A stretch of DNA of 64,000 nucleotides from CAZIVP01 sp964542915 (GTDB lineage: Bacteria > Calditrichota > Calditrichia > Calditrichales > Calditrichaceae), in contig CAZIVP010000001.1 in assembly GCA_964542915.1 (NCBI GenBank), forward strand, positions 124,001 through 188,000, given 5' to 3'. Under the pieces are notes generated by a model that searched no databases, was not told the DNA's origin, and was given only the letters and a program-made list of their open reading frames with translations. A program made the position numbers and the translations under genes. Of the stretch, positions 35,686 through 44,996 are shown in pieces; position 1 is the stretch's first letter; each line of letters opens with the position of its first letter.

Positions 35686-36933
35686 ATGGAAAAACAAAAG
35701 CGTGTCGTCGTTACCGGTATGGGGGCGGTCACCCCCATCGGGACGGGTTTGGATAATTACTGGCAGGGTTTAATCGAAGGTCGGAACGGTATCGATCGGG
35801 TTACGCGTTTCGATCCGAGCGAATACCGTTCGCAAATGGCTGCGGAAGTAAAGGATTTTGACGCTTCGGAGTGGATCGACAAAAAGACGGCGGACCGGTT
35901 TGATCGCTTTGTTCATTACGGTATTTCGGCGGCAAGCCAGGCGTATGAGGACGCCTGTTTAAACCACAGTACTTTCGATAAAACACGCGCCGGGGTGATC
36001 ATCGGTTCCGGTATCGGAGGCGCCGATTCCATCCAGGATGGTTACCGCATGCTCCACAAACGCGGACCTAAGGCAGTCAGTCCTTTTTTTATTTCAAAGG
36101 TGATTATCAATATGTCCTCCAGTATGGTTTCCATAAAATACGGTTTGAAAGGACCCTTGGCAGCGCCATCCGTGGCCTGTTCCACCGGTGGAAACGCCAT
36201 TGGAGAAGCCAGGCTCATGATACAGAGAGGCATTGTGGATATCATGATCGCAGGCAGTAGTGAAGCGGCCATCAGTCCGTTGCCCTATGCCGGTTTTTCT
36301 TCTTCACGATCGATGTCCTCCCGAAACGATGAGCCGCAGAAAGCTTCCCGACCGTTTGATAAAGATCGCGATGGCTTTGTAATGGGCGAGGGTGCCGGCA
36401 TTGTTGTGCTCGAAGAACTGGAGCACGCCCGCCGGCGCGGCGCCCGAATTTACGCCGAACTTCTCGGTTACGGCAACACAGCCGATGCCTTCCATTTTAC
36501 CGCTCCGGAGCCGGAGGGCGACGGCATGGTACGGGTTATGCATCAGGCCTTTGAAGATGCAGGTATCCAGGCATCGGATATACAATATATCAACGCCCAC
36601 GGAACGTCGACGGAATTGAATGATAGTACGGAATGTAAAGCCATTCGTACCGTATTTGGAAAATCGGCGCAAAATGTAAAAATCAGTTCCATCAAATCGA
36701 TGCTTGGCCACCTTCTATCAGGCGCCGGTTCGGTTGAGTTTATTTCGACGGTTAAAACCGTACAAACGGGTATCATTCCACCTACAATCAATACCGAAAC
36801 GTTGGATGGGGAATGCGATCTGGATATTGTGATAAAAAAGGCGCAACAAACGTCCATTGAATTTGCTGCGACGAATAATTTCGGTTTCGGCGGCGGCAAC
36901 GCCTGTCTGGTTTTAAAGCGTATGGAAGAATAA
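35686..36933 (+). CDS. fabF: Beta-ketoacyl-ACP synthase II
   Basis: About 415 residues of a KAS II condensing enzyme. The catalytic triad is visible: Cys in SVACSTGG, His in NAHGTSTELND, and His in SIKSMLGHLLSGAG, with the preceding lysine. The C-terminal glycine loop NNFGFGGGNAC is also present. It condenses malonyl-ACP with acyl-ACP in fatty acid elongation. The frame opens with GTG at 35665, but the AAGGAG at 35668-35673 points to the ATG at 35686, which gives the standard N-terminus. No acp or fabG gene is adjacent, unusual for fabF, so it may be a second copy or act in a special pathway. Confidence 0.93.
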   Translation: MEKQKRVVVTGMGAVTPIGTGLDNYWQGLIEGRNGIDRVTRFDPSEYRSQMAAEVKDFDASEWIDKKTADRFDRFVHYGISAASQAYEDACLNHSTFDKTRAGVIIGSGIGGADSIQDGYRMLHKRGPKAVSPFFISKVIINMSSSMVSIKYGLKGPLAAPSVACSTGGNAIGEARLMIQRGIVDIMIAGSSEAAISPLPYAGFSSSRSMSSRNDEPQKASRPFDKDRDGFVMGEGAGIVVLEELEHARRRGARIYAELLGYGNTADAFHFTAPEPEGDGMVRVMHQAFEDAGIQASDIQYINAHGTSTELNDSTECKAIRTVFGKSAQNVKISSIKSMLGHLLSGAGSVEFISTVKTVQTGIIPPTINTETLDGECDLDIVIKKAQQTSIEFAATNNFGFGGGNACLVLKRMEE

Positions 36934-37353
36934 GTATATTCACAAGAAAGCCATGGCGATTTAAAAAGTAACACAACGGGCGCCGACTCCATTCGAAATG
37001 TTTTAGGTTTTTCTTATATCTGAAAACCGCATTCCATTTAAAAGGTTTTATAATCGGATTCTCTTAAAGATTTATATCGTGATCAATGAATAATACGGTA
37101 CTGTGTGTTTTGCTTGTGCTTTTTCTAAAATCAGATCGGTGAAGATGGTCGATGGTCAGGATTAATTCCAAAGTACTTACAAATCCATCGTTCAAAACTC
37201 CGGTACGTACACCCGCCCATAATCAAATAAATAAATCATTCATTCATATCTGCATATTTTCTTGTTTTTTAGCTCCAAAAATCGGAAGTTTTTTGTTAAA
37301 TTAAAAGCGGCTTTGTGTTAGAACATTAACACCATGGAGTTTCCGTAAACGTC
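36934..37353. other. Intergenic region between fabF and the GH9 gene
   Basis: About 420 bases. The stop-rich, AT-rich sequence has no frame with coding character and no RNA fold that I recognise. It contains one AGCCATGGC copy at 36949 and should carry the promoter of the GH9 gene; no confident box was found. Confidence 0.4.
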
Positions 37354-39141
37354 ATGTTGCTGATAAAATTTCTCATACTTCCAGTGGTTATTTTATTGTT
37401 TCTACTGACAGTAAATTGCAGCGAAGATCCTCAGAAAACGCATTCCTGGATACGCATTAATCAGCTCGGTTACAAGCCCGATGCCGTTAAAGCGGCGGTC
37501 GTGGTCAGTAAGGAAAACCCGGATTGCCGTAATTTTCGAATTTATAATGCCGAAAACGATACGCTGGTAATGCGAAGCGATCGCGTCGTTTCATTCGGCG
37601 CCTGGGGAGCGTTTAAAAGCTCTTTTCGGTTGGACTTTAGTGCATTCAATCAAAACGGGCGGTTTTACATCATGGCGGATGACGTACGATCGCCGGATTT
37701 TACCATAGATCAAGGTGTGTACAACGGGACGGCCGATTTCCTGTTACGCTATATGCGACAACAGCGTTGCGGTTTTAATCCGTTCCTGAAGGATTCCTGC
37801 CATACGAATGACGGCTATACGGTTTATGGTCCCAAGCCGGATGGTACTCGCATCGATGTTGTCGGCGGCTGGCACGACGCTTCCGACTATTTACAATATG
37901 TGGCCACTTCGGCTAATGCGGTTTATAATTTACTGATGGCTTATCAGGAGCATCCCGAAGCGTTTTCGGACGCATACCGGGCCAATGGTTTGGCCGGTTC
38001 CAATGCCGTACCCGATGTGATGGATGAAGCTTTGTGGGGGCTTCAATGGCTTGCTAAAATGCATCCGCGGCCCGATTGGATGTTCAATCAAATTGCCGAT
38101 GACCGTGATCACGCCGGTTTTCGCCTACCGACGGAGGATACGGTACGTTTTGATTATGCTGAAGGCCGTCCGGTTTATTTTTGTACCGGCGATCCTCAGG
38201 GCTTGTTTGATTATCAAAATCGGGCTACCGGTGTTGCATCAACCGCAGGAAAGTTCGCTTCTGCCTTTGCTTTGGCGGCGCGTGTTTTAAAATCCCACAA
38301 TGGTGAATTAGCCCAAATGTATAGCCGAAAAGCACGGAGCGCCTATACGTTCGGCAAAGCCGATACCGGCGTCTGCCAGACGGCGCCATGCAAGGCGCCC
38401 TATTTCTATGAAGAGGATAACTGGGTGGATGATATGGAATTGGCCGCGATCGAGCTTTTTAAATTAAGCGGTAAAACGCATTATCGCCGGGAAGCCGTTC
38501 AATATGCCGAACAAGAACCGGTTACGCCATGGATGGACGCTGACACAGCACGCCATTACCAATGGTATCCCTTTTTAAATTTAGGGCATTATCAACTGGC
38601 AAAATATGGTGATGACGATTCACGACGTATGGCCATCGAATCTTACCGGCAAGGCATCGAGGCTGTCTGGCAAAAGGGTCGCGAAAATCCGTTTTTCAAC
38701 GGTGTACCATCGATCTGGTGTTCCAATAACTTAACGGCGGCGATGGCAACACAGTGTTACCTTTACCGGACTCTGAGCGGGGATTCCAGCTATATCCGAA
38801 TGGAAGCGGCGCTTCGGGACTGGTTGTTCGGCTGTAATCCGTGGGGCGTGAGCATGGTAATTGGTCTGCCCGAAAAAGGGCGCTATCCAAAGGATCCGCA
38901 TTCGGCGTTGACACATTTGTATGGCTATCAACTGGACGGCGGTTTGGTGGATGGTCCTGTATATGGCGGCATTTTCAGACAATTGAAGTATGTCAATTTA
39001 CGCGAAGATGATGAATATACGCACTTCCAATCCGATTTAATGGTTTATCACGATGATGTGGGCGATTATGCCACCAATGAACCGACTATGGACGGTACGG
39101 CTTCATTGGTTTATTATCTGGCAGCAATGGTGGTCGATTAA
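37354..39141 (+). CDS. Glycoside hydrolase family 9 lipoprotein
   Basis: A 595-residue exported lipoprotein: a hydrophobic signal ends in a lipobox (LLTVNC, Cys23). An N-terminal Ig-like cellulase domain follows (about 30-130, WIRINQLGYKPDAVKAAVV), then the GH9 catalytic (alpha/alpha)6 barrel. The catalytic aspartates lie in GGWHDASDY (about 170-178) and the proton donor is Glu576 in YATNEPTMDG; the conserved YGxQLDGGLVDGPV loop precedes it. GH9 enzymes are endoglucanases or exo-acting glucosaminidases. The lipid anchor and Ig domain suggest work at the cell surface or periplasm on beta-1,4-glucans. Specific activity is not predictable. No other polysaccharide genes adjoin. Confidence 0.93.
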   Translation: MLLIKFLILPVVILLFLLTVNCSEDPQKTHSWIRINQLGYKPDAVKAAVVVSKENPDCRNFRIYNAENDTLVMRSDRVVSFGAWGAFKSSFRLDFSAFNQNGRFYIMADDVRSPDFTIDQGVYNGTADFLLRYMRQQRCGFNPFLKDSCHTNDGYTVYGPKPDGTRIDVVGGWHDASDYLQYVATSANAVYNLLMAYQEHPEAFSDAYRANGLAGSNAVPDVMDEALWGLQWLAKMHPRPDWMFNQIADDRDHAGFRLPTEDTVRFDYAEGRPVYFCTGDPQGLFDYQNRATGVASTAGKFASAFALAARVLKSHNGELAQMYSRKARSAYTFGKADTGVCQTAPCKAPYFYEEDNWVDDMELAAIELFKLSGKTHYRREAVQYAEQEPVTPWMDADTARHYQWYPFLNLGHYQLAKYGDDDSRRMAIESYRQGIEAVWQKGRENPFFNGVPSIWCSNNLTAAMATQCYLYRTLSGDSSYIRMEAALRDWLFGCNPWGVSMVIGLPEKGRYPKDPHSALTHLYGYQLDGGLVDGPVYGGIFRQLKYVNLREDDEYTHFQSDLMVYHDDVGDYATNEPTMDGTASLVYYLAAMVVD

Positions 39142-39169
39142 ATGCAGGGAAGAACTTCCGCAAGGCTTT

Positions 39170-39820
39170 TTACGATTCGATACCGTTTTTTTGCCAACTA
39201 TAAATACGCATCGGCGGGAAATTGCGGATTTCCAATTCGGCATCTCCCGCACCAAACACCGGCTCGCTCAGTGCTGCAACACGGTTGCGTACCTGATAGG
39301 CCACAAAACGTCCGTCCGGCGCCAATACCGATTTGATTTCGGCGACTAACCGTGAACCTTTCTCCGGACTAATATTGGAGAATGGAATTCCGGATACCAC
39401 TACCTTGGGTGCATCCATAGCGTAGCTGTCCAGGATCGAACGGAGGTCATTGGCGCTGCCTAAATGGGCAACGAGCCTCGGGTCATCAATATCGCTGACA
39501 ATCGTGTGTAATTCCGGATTAACTTCAATTGTGAGGAGTTTACCGTCAGAAGGCATTTCCGCCAGTATTGCGCGGGTAGTGCCGCCCATCCCCGGACCTA
39601 ATTCCACTATGGTAATACCGGCTTCCGGTTCGATTGCCTCCACAATACGTCGTTTTAAAAAACGGGAACTGGGTAACATCGAACCAACCTGTAATGGATG
39701 TTTTAAAAATTCCCTTAAAAAAGTCATGCTGCCGTTTGTTGAAGAACGCACATCAATTGTTTTTGTGTTTGTCATCGGTACATTCATTTCCTGTTTATAT
39801 GATACATGCTCCACCATCAA
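39170..39820 (-). CDS. SAM-dependent methyltransferase, phospholipid or rRNA-adenine methylase-like
   Basis: A 216-residue class I methyltransferase. SAM motif I is IVELGPGMGGTTRAI, followed by LLTIEVNPEL, and the family region PKVVVSGIPFSNISP resembles the NPPY-like loop of KsgA/PmtA proteins. The N-terminal FLREFLKHPLQVGSMLPSS is characteristic of the small phospholipid N-methyltransferase-like group. The first frame ATG at 39820 is not decisive: an AGGAA site favours the ATG at 39775. Substrate unknown; phosphatidylethanolamine is the best guess by family. Confidence 0.78.
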   Translation of the reverse strand: MMVEHVSYKQEMNVPMTNTKTIDVRSSTNGSMTFLREFLKHPLQVGSMLPSSRFLKRRIVEAIEPEAGITIVELGPGMGGTTRAILAEMPSDGKLLTIEVNPELHTIVSDIDDPRLVAHLGSANDLRSILDSYAMDAPKVVVSGIPFSNISPEKGSRLVAEIKSVLAPDGRFVAYQVRNRVAALSEPVFGAGDAELEIRNFPPMRIYSWQKNGIES

Positions 39821-39848
39821 CCACTAAAAAACATGGTTTTACTGGAAT

Positions 39849-40469
39849 TTAATTTGATCTCTTTTGAAATAAACCATACAAGTACATTTGTTCGGTCCCA
39901 TCCGGTGTGAAGTGTTTTTCCTTGGAAGTCTCCCTTAATTCAAACGAATCGCCGAAAGTTTCCTTTAACGTTTGTACGTTATAGCGTTGCACAGGAAGAC
40001 CGCTGCATTTGGGCGGCGCTTCGGAGGCGAATGTGGCAAGGATAAAATAGCCGCCCGGTTGTAACGTTTTTAATAGATTCCGGTAATAGCGTGCCCTTTG
40101 TTCCTCCGTTATCAGGAAATGAAAAACGGCGCGGTCGTGCCACAATCGGTATGCATCCCGTGAAAACGGAAGCTCCCGAACATCGCCGATCGTAAAATTA
40201 ACCAAATTCGACTTTTCATTCAATCGTCTTTTGACGACAGAGATAGCAGCCTCGGAGATATCGACAACGGTAATGTTTATAAATCCGTTTTGTATTAATT
40301 CATCTACAAGCGTTGATGCCCCGCTTCCTACATCGAGAAGAGGTGCATTTTCAGGGAGGTTGAGTTTACGGATCCAATTTAGCGATGTGGATATTTTTGG
40401 CAGGTACCATCCCATTTGTTCCGGCGATCGGGATCGATAAATATGTTCCCAGTGTTTCCTGTCGTTCAT
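39849..40469 (-). CDS. Class I SAM-dependent methyltransferase
   Basis: About 206 residues, with motif I PLLDVGSGASTLVDELI, the acidic VVDISEAAI, GDVRELPF and DRAVFHFL, the usual order for a small-molecule methyltransferase. The C-terminus resembles the thiol or thiopurine/tellurite-type methyltransferases (EMGWYLP-like N-terminus, 'FHFL' loop). An upstream in-frame ATG at 40496 exists, but MNDRKHWEHIY is the typical start. It lies directly upstream of the methyltransferase at 39170, possibly in one transcript. Substrate unknown. Confidence 0.83.
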   Translation of the reverse strand: MNDRKHWEHIYRSRSPEQMGWYLPKISTSLNWIRKLNLPENAPLLDVGSGASTLVDELIQNGFINITVVDISEAAISVVKRRLNEKSNLVNFTIGDVRELPFSRDAYRLWHDRAVFHFLITEEQRARYYRNLLKTLQPGGYFILATFASEAPPKCSGLPVQRYNVQTLKETFGDSFELRETSKEKHFTPDGTEQMYLYGLFQKRSN

Positions 40470-40768
40470 TGTTTCTATATTTATTTTTTCTTTCAAAGTA
40501 AGTTAATATAAGGAAAGCTTCCGCCTATCTGCAAAAAGTTCACGTTTAAGGTTTATTGACCGGATAAAAAATCGCTCTCGAACAGTGGTTGATAGGGAAC
40601 AATGGATTAGAAATAATAGAAGGAAGCGGACAGCTCCCATCTCAAATGTTGAGCACGCTCCCGCCGGCCATTGCGGTATTCGAAGCTGTCCCTGCGATTC
40701 AGGTTACCATATAACCCGGGATTACTTCTCTTCATCTAAAATATGGATGTTAAAAGACACAGATCCGT

Positions 40769-41044
40769 TTAAAGGTTATCAATATCGGCCGCTATGTTAA
40801 AATCCTTTTCGGTCAGTCCGCCTGCGGAATGCGTGCTAAAACTCAAAGATACTTTATTGAACACATTGAACATTTCCGGATGGTGTTCGTGTTTTTCGGC
40901 GAGCATTGCAACTTTACTCATAAAGGCAAACGCTTCGATAAAATCACCGAATTGCCATTCGTTTTTTATAGAGTTGCCATCCTGTTTCCAGCCGGACAAT
41001 TGTTTCAGACGATCATTAATTTCAGCCTTTGACAAGGTTTGCAT
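40769..41044 (-). CDS. phhB: Pterin-4a-carbinolamine dehydratase
   Basis: A 91-residue PCD/DCoH protein with the full signature: EKHEHHPEMFNVFNKVSLSFSTH...D, including the two active-site histidines and the late His. It dehydrates 4a-hydroxytetrahydrobiopterin or acts in molybdopterin-type pterin metabolism. No aromatic amino acid hydroxylase is adjacent, as is common for bacterial PCDs. Length and motif are standard. Confidence 0.94.
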   Translation of the reverse strand: MQTLSKAEINDRLKQLSGWKQDGNSIKNEWQFGDFIEAFAFMSKVAMLAEKHEHHPEMFNVFNKVSLSFSTHSAGGLTEKDFNIAADIDNL

Positions 41045-41138
41045 ACATGCCTCCTTCGTACATAAATGCTTGTGTTAACTGTGAAAGGGAACGGATATAA
41101 GGAAATAAATATTTCGTTATGTGATGCCTTCGTCCTTA

Positions 41139-42065
41139 TTATAGATTTCGGAACGACTCCAATACCGAAAGATAGGCGCCATAAAGTTCATCATTGACTT
41201 CCTGCATCTCTTTACGTAACTGAATGAGTCGGCGGGATAGATTCTGCCGGCCTTCACGCAGACGCTCCATCTCTGCGAGATACAGCAGCCAATTAAAGTA
41301 CATGCGGTTCAGGAGGGCGTCGTTTTTAATCTTTTCCTTATTGGATTCCAGGAGCGTTTCGAGGATATCAGCAAAAAAATAAGATTGAGGCGTAATATAT
41401 GCCAATCCCGCCTTCCATAATTCGAACGGCAAAAAAATCATGGTTTTTCGTAAATCGGTCGCGCGCATTAAAATGGCATCGAATTTATCCTGCACGGACT
41501 TTGGGCAAAGATATTGGGGTTTGCATTGCAAAGGATTGTTAAAAAGAGCATAGGTAATGCTGATAGAGGCGGCTTTGTCATTATTCTGTTTCCAGAAGGT
41601 GTAGCCCTGCAATTGTCGCACAAGGGGGTGTTCGTTCTTTTTGTTTAAGTAGTATTCGCTGAAATCCAAAGCGCGTTTGTATTGTTCCGTCTCGATGTAA
41701 ACTTCCGCCGGATGCAAATCGAGATATAAAAAATCGCCGTTGCATTCCGGTAATATTTGAGAAAGCTTGTAATAAGCGCCTTTTCTGATGGCAAAATAAT
41801 CGGGCTGTAACGCGCCGAGTTCGCTTTCCAGTTTACCGCTTCGGATCAATCGCGCCAAGGATGCAATGGGGGGGTCATCGATATTGATATGGTTATCGAT
41901 TAAGGTGTCCAGCGCCTGTCGTTTTTGGGCAATATCCGGGGGCCCTTCCATCTTACTGTTGAGTTGCCCCAGAATTTGGCGGGCTCTCTCAAGCTCAAAT
42001 AAAGATAAAGCATTTACATATTCCATGCGCAGGCGGTGGTCGTCATCAAAAAGACTGATTTGCAT
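41139..42065 (-). CDS. Helical repeat protein of unknown function beside the BMC operon
   Basis: A 308-residue soluble protein, helical throughout, with TPR-like hydrophobic and aromatic spacing (for example ELERARQILGQL and QYKRALDFSEYYLN) and a C-terminal coiled-coil-like stretch (about 265-290, RLREGRQNLSRRLIQLRKEM). No catalytic motif, signal peptide or membrane segment is visible. It lies 174 bases downstream of the last microcompartment gene, on the same strand, and might be co-transcribed, but the gap is larger than anywhere else in that operon. I do not recognise the family and do not assign a role. Confidence 0.65.
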   Translation of the reverse strand: MQISLFDDDHRLRMEYVNALSLFELERARQILGQLNSKMEGPPDIAQKRQALDTLIDNHINIDDPPIASLARLIRSGKLESELGALQPDYFAIRKGAYYKLSQILPECNGDFLYLDLHPAEVYIETEQYKRALDFSEYYLNKKNEHPLVRQLQGYTFWKQNNDKAASISITYALFNNPLQCKPQYLCPKSVQDKFDAILMRATDLRKTMIFLPFELWKAGLAYITPQSYFFADILETLLESNKEKIKNDALLNRMYFNWLLYLAEMERLREGRQNLSRRLIQLRKEMQEVNDELYGAYLSVLESFRNL

Positions 42066-42239
42066 AACACTTCACTTTATAAGTTACTTTTTTCTATCTA
42101 TTCGAGAACGGATTGTGTCTGCCTGATTATTAGGATTCCTGAAGCATACACATTCAAAAGCGCTCTTTTTACCAGGAAAATGGTAATTGGGTGGTATCGT
42201 ACTTTGGTTGGATCAATATTGAGACCCCATCCCTGCTTA

Positions 42240-42791
42240 TTAAATATATTCGGCGATAATTTCCTTACGCGGCGAGGGGATTACGACTTTTTCAACCAAT
42301 AATCCCTTGCTTTCGATCATGGCGGCGCCGGCTTCTACCGCCGATTCCACGGCTCCCACTTCCCCGGTCAGGGTAACATAGCCTTTGCCCCCGATCGCCA
42401 TGGCGAGATGAATGGTAATCAGTTTAATTTCGGCGGCTTTAATGGCGGCGTCGGCCGCTTCGATGACGGAAGCCACCGAGAAGCCCTCGATAACGCCCAG
42501 AGCCTGAATTTCCGGTATATGAGCGACGCCGCTGATGGCCGGAAAAACGTCCGGATGGACATTGGGTATGATGAAATGATCCACTACCGTATGAGCGCCG
42601 GTGGCGACGCCGGTATCAATACTGGCGTTTACGGCGTCCACATCACCGCCGATGAGGACCATATATTTGCCGGGGCAAATGGTACGATTAACCACAACTT
42701 CAACATCCGCCCGTTTCAGAACGGCGTCGGCTACCTCGTATCCCTTGGCGATGCTGGATGTTTCAACGATGCCAATTGCTGCACCTTTCAT
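42240..42791 (-). CDS. pduT: PduT-like trimeric shell protein (BMC-T) with cluster-binding cysteine
   Basis: A 183-residue tandem BMC protein: domain 1 about 1-88 and domain 2 about 95-183. The first-domain pore loop reads RTICPGKYMVLIGGD; Cys39 matches the conserved pore cysteine of PduT that, as three copies in the trimer, holds one 4Fe-4S cluster at the centre of the tile. PduT is thought to pass electrons across the shell, or to let clusters exchange, and to bind PduS. Here pduS is the gene directly upstream (16-base gap), as expected. The protein ends the tight BMC operon. Confidence 0.93.
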   Translation of the reverse strand: MKGAAIGIVETSSIAKGYEVADAVLKRADVEVVVNRTICPGKYMVLIGGDVDAVNASIDTGVATGAHTVVDHFIIPNVHPDVFPAISGVAHIPEIQALGVIEGFSVASVIEAADAAIKAAEIKLITIHLAMAIGGKGYVTLTGEVGAVESAVEAGAAMIESKGLLVEKVVIPSPRKEIIAEYI

Positions 42792-42807
42792 TGCGTTTTC
42801 CTTGTGG

Positions 42808-44145
42808 TTAATTTGTCTTTATGTGAATACCGCGTTTTTCAATCATTGTAATGCGACCCTCAATACTGGCGTGCACCGGAGCGCCCAATGCGCCGTCTTC
42901 AATATCTCCGATCTTTTCCCCTTTTTGCACCTGATCGCCGACTTTTACAATCGGTTGGCAGGGTTGACCGATATGGGTGTCGAGCGGAATGATCACTTCG
43001 TCCGGCCGCACGGCATTTTCCGCGAAGGGGGCATTACGGTCGTAAGGCAACAAGCCCAATCGACGATAGACGGTAGAAATAGGAACTTCCCTTCCTTTGC
43101 GCACCGGATGTACATCGCGAAATAATCGTTCGGTCTCTTCTTTACTGAATCCGATTTGATTTTCCTTTAATGTTTGTTTGGCGTCGACGCAGATATTTTT
43201 GGGGTCCAATTCTTCCGGACAGGCTATTAAAGAGCAAATGTTGCATTCACAACAGTGTTCGGCCCACATGCTGCCGCGTTCTTTTGCCTCGCCGGTCATG
43301 AGTAGTGTACGCATCACACGATGGGGTTCAATGGGGTAGCCGATCAGATAACGCGGACAGAGTTCGGTACACAAGGAGCACTGGTCGCACTGTCCGTGCC
43401 CGATACGCGTATACGTCTCCTGCGGCGCTGTTTTCCGCCGAACCAGATAATGATCCGATGGCAGAACGATCAATCCGCCGTTGCTTTTGGAAACGGGCGC
43501 GGAAAGATCGGTTTCCATGCCGCCCATCATAACGCCGCTGGTCAGTACAACCGGATCATCAATCGTTAATCCGCCGGCCGCTTCGATACAATCCCGAAAC
43601 GAGGTGCCAACGGGTACGATGGTTGTGATCGGATTATGTACGGCGCCAGTGATCGTAATGTACTTACCCGTTACAGGTTCGCCGTCGATGGCGCGGGCGA
43701 TATTGATGATGGTTTCCGTATTGTCCACAACACAACCGATCTGCAAAGGGATGCCGCCGGGCGGGATGCGTTTTCCGGTGATTTCATAAACCAGCACAAA
43801 TTCGTCGCCGGCGGGGTAGACATCGGGATAAACAAAGGTTGAAAGATGATTACCGTTCTGCGCACTGCGGTACTTGCTGAGTATGTTTCGGTTTTTCTCT
43901 TTAACGGCGAGGGTTACTGTTTCGGCGTCGGTAATCTCCCGCATCAATTCCATGCCCCGGATCAGCCGTTCGGCATCGTGTACCAAACCTTCACGATCTT
44001 TATACATCAGGGGTTCACATTCGGCGCCGTTCGCGATTACATGTTCAACCTGCGATTCCAATTTTTTGTAAGTCGGAAAGCCGGCGCCGCCCGCGCCAAT
44101 TACGCCCGCCTGCCGGATTTTATCTATAATGGATTCTCTATTCAT
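42808..44145 (-). CDS. pduS: PduS-like RnfC-type iron-sulfur flavoprotein
   Basis: A 445-residue protein of the RnfC/PduS family. The N-terminal FMN/NADH region is visible (GVIGAGGAGFPTYKK; NGAECEPLMYKD), followed by an SLBB-like domain (about 155-235), two 4Fe-4S ferredoxin clusters (C253, C256, C259, C263; C298 or C299, C301, C304, C309) and a C-terminal biotinyl-like hammerhead (about 385-445). PduS oxidises NADH and reduces cobalamin in propanediol compartments. With no B12 enzyme here, it more likely recycles the NADH made by the aldehyde dehydrogenase and passes electrons out through PduT. The start overlaps the eutJ-like stop (ATGA). Confidence 0.93.
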   Translation of the reverse strand: MNRESIIDKIRQAGVIGAGGAGFPTYKKLESQVEHVIANGAECEPLMYKDREGLVHDAERLIRGMELMREITDAETVTLAVKEKNRNILSKYRSAQNGNHLSTFVYPDVYPAGDEFVLVYEITGKRIPPGGIPLQIGCVVDNTETIINIARAIDGEPVTGKYITITGAVHNPITTIVPVGTSFRDCIEAAGGLTIDDPVVLTSGVMMGGMETDLSAPVSKSNGGLIVLPSDHYLVRRKTAPQETYTRIGHGQCDQCSLCTELCPRYLIGYPIEPHRVMRTLLMTGEAKERGSMWAEHCCECNICSLIACPEELDPKNICVDAKQTLKENQIGFSKEETERLFRDVHPVRKGREVPISTVYRRLGLLPYDRNAPFAENAVRPDEVIIPLDTHIGQPCQPIVKVGDQVQKGEKIGDIEDGALGAPVHASIEGRITMIEKRGIHIKTN

Positions 44146-44987
44146 ATTTCTTCCACATATTCGTTACGATATGATGCTATGGCCAAAGGTGTTAAAAACA
44201 ATGGATTGGCCGGGAGAATAATTTCATATTCGGGCAGTTCCTGTTTGAAGATAGCGTCAATACCGGGGAAACAACACGTTCCGCCGGCCAAATAGATAGA
44301 ATGCACCTCGGCGCCGTTAATGTGGTTCCGAATAATATCGGCCATTTTTTGAAAAACAGGCTGAACAATGGGCTTATAGCTTTGGGCGTCGGAACCGGTC
44401 TTTAATTGTTCGGCCCTATCGAACGGAATTCTTTGATTACCGGCGATGGTCAGCGAAACGTGGCGGCCGCCGGTTGGTTCATCGGAAACGGACCGGATTT
44501 GACCGCCCTCGATCAGCGCCATACCGGTTGTTCCGCCGCCGATATCAACCACAAGGCCGTTTTCGAGGTTTAACAATCGCGCGACGCTGGATGGCTCATC
44601 AATCAGTGTTTCCACCTGCAACTGCACGGCTTCAATCACGTTTTTGGAAATAATGGGATCAGTACCCGGCGGATACGAAGTGATGGCCTGATTAATCGTT
44701 TGCCCGATGCGTACTTCGGCTTTCTGCAATAACCGTTTCACGATTTGCACGGCGCCCCAGTAATCGAGAACGACGCCGTCGCGCACAACTTCTGCCCATT
44801 CCATAAAAGCCGCCAGTGGTGCGCCTTCGTCATCGGTTACCGTTAAGACGATGTCGGCGGTTCCCAAATCGATGCCCACATGGAAAACGTCGGGTGGTTC
44901 GATTGGACGCTCGTCGTTAACAATCGTCTCCATTTTTTGTAAATAATGATTAACGCGCTCGAGATTGGACATGGCTTCGGGTATCAT
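44142..44987 (-). CDS. eutJ: EutJ-like Hsp70/actin-fold ATPase
   Basis: A 281-residue actin/Hsp70-fold protein. Phosphate-1 region HVGIDLGTADIV, phosphate-2 region VVDIGGGTTGMALI and the adenosine motif SIYLAGGTCCFPGI are all visible. EutJ proteins occur with ethanolamine and related microcompartments and are thought to be chaperones for enzyme loading or reactivation, but no partner has been proven. It lacks a DnaK substrate domain. It lies nine bases after the aldehyde dehydrogenase gene and overlaps pduS by four bases. Confidence 0.92.
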   Translation of the reverse strand: MIPEAMSNLERVNHYLQKMETIVNDERPIEPPDVFHVGIDLGTADIVLTVTDDEGAPLAAFMEWAEVVRDGVVLDYWGAVQIVKRLLQKAEVRIGQTINQAITSYPPGTDPIISKNVIEAVQLQVETLIDEPSSVARLLNLENGLVVDIGGGTTGMALIEGGQIRSVSDEPTGGRHVSLTIAGNQRIPFDRAEQLKTGSDAQSYKPIVQPVFQKMADIIRNHINGAEVHSIYLAGGTCCFPGIDAIFKQELPEYEIILPANPLFLTPLAIASYRNEYVEEI

Positions 44988-44996
44988 GGTTAAGGA

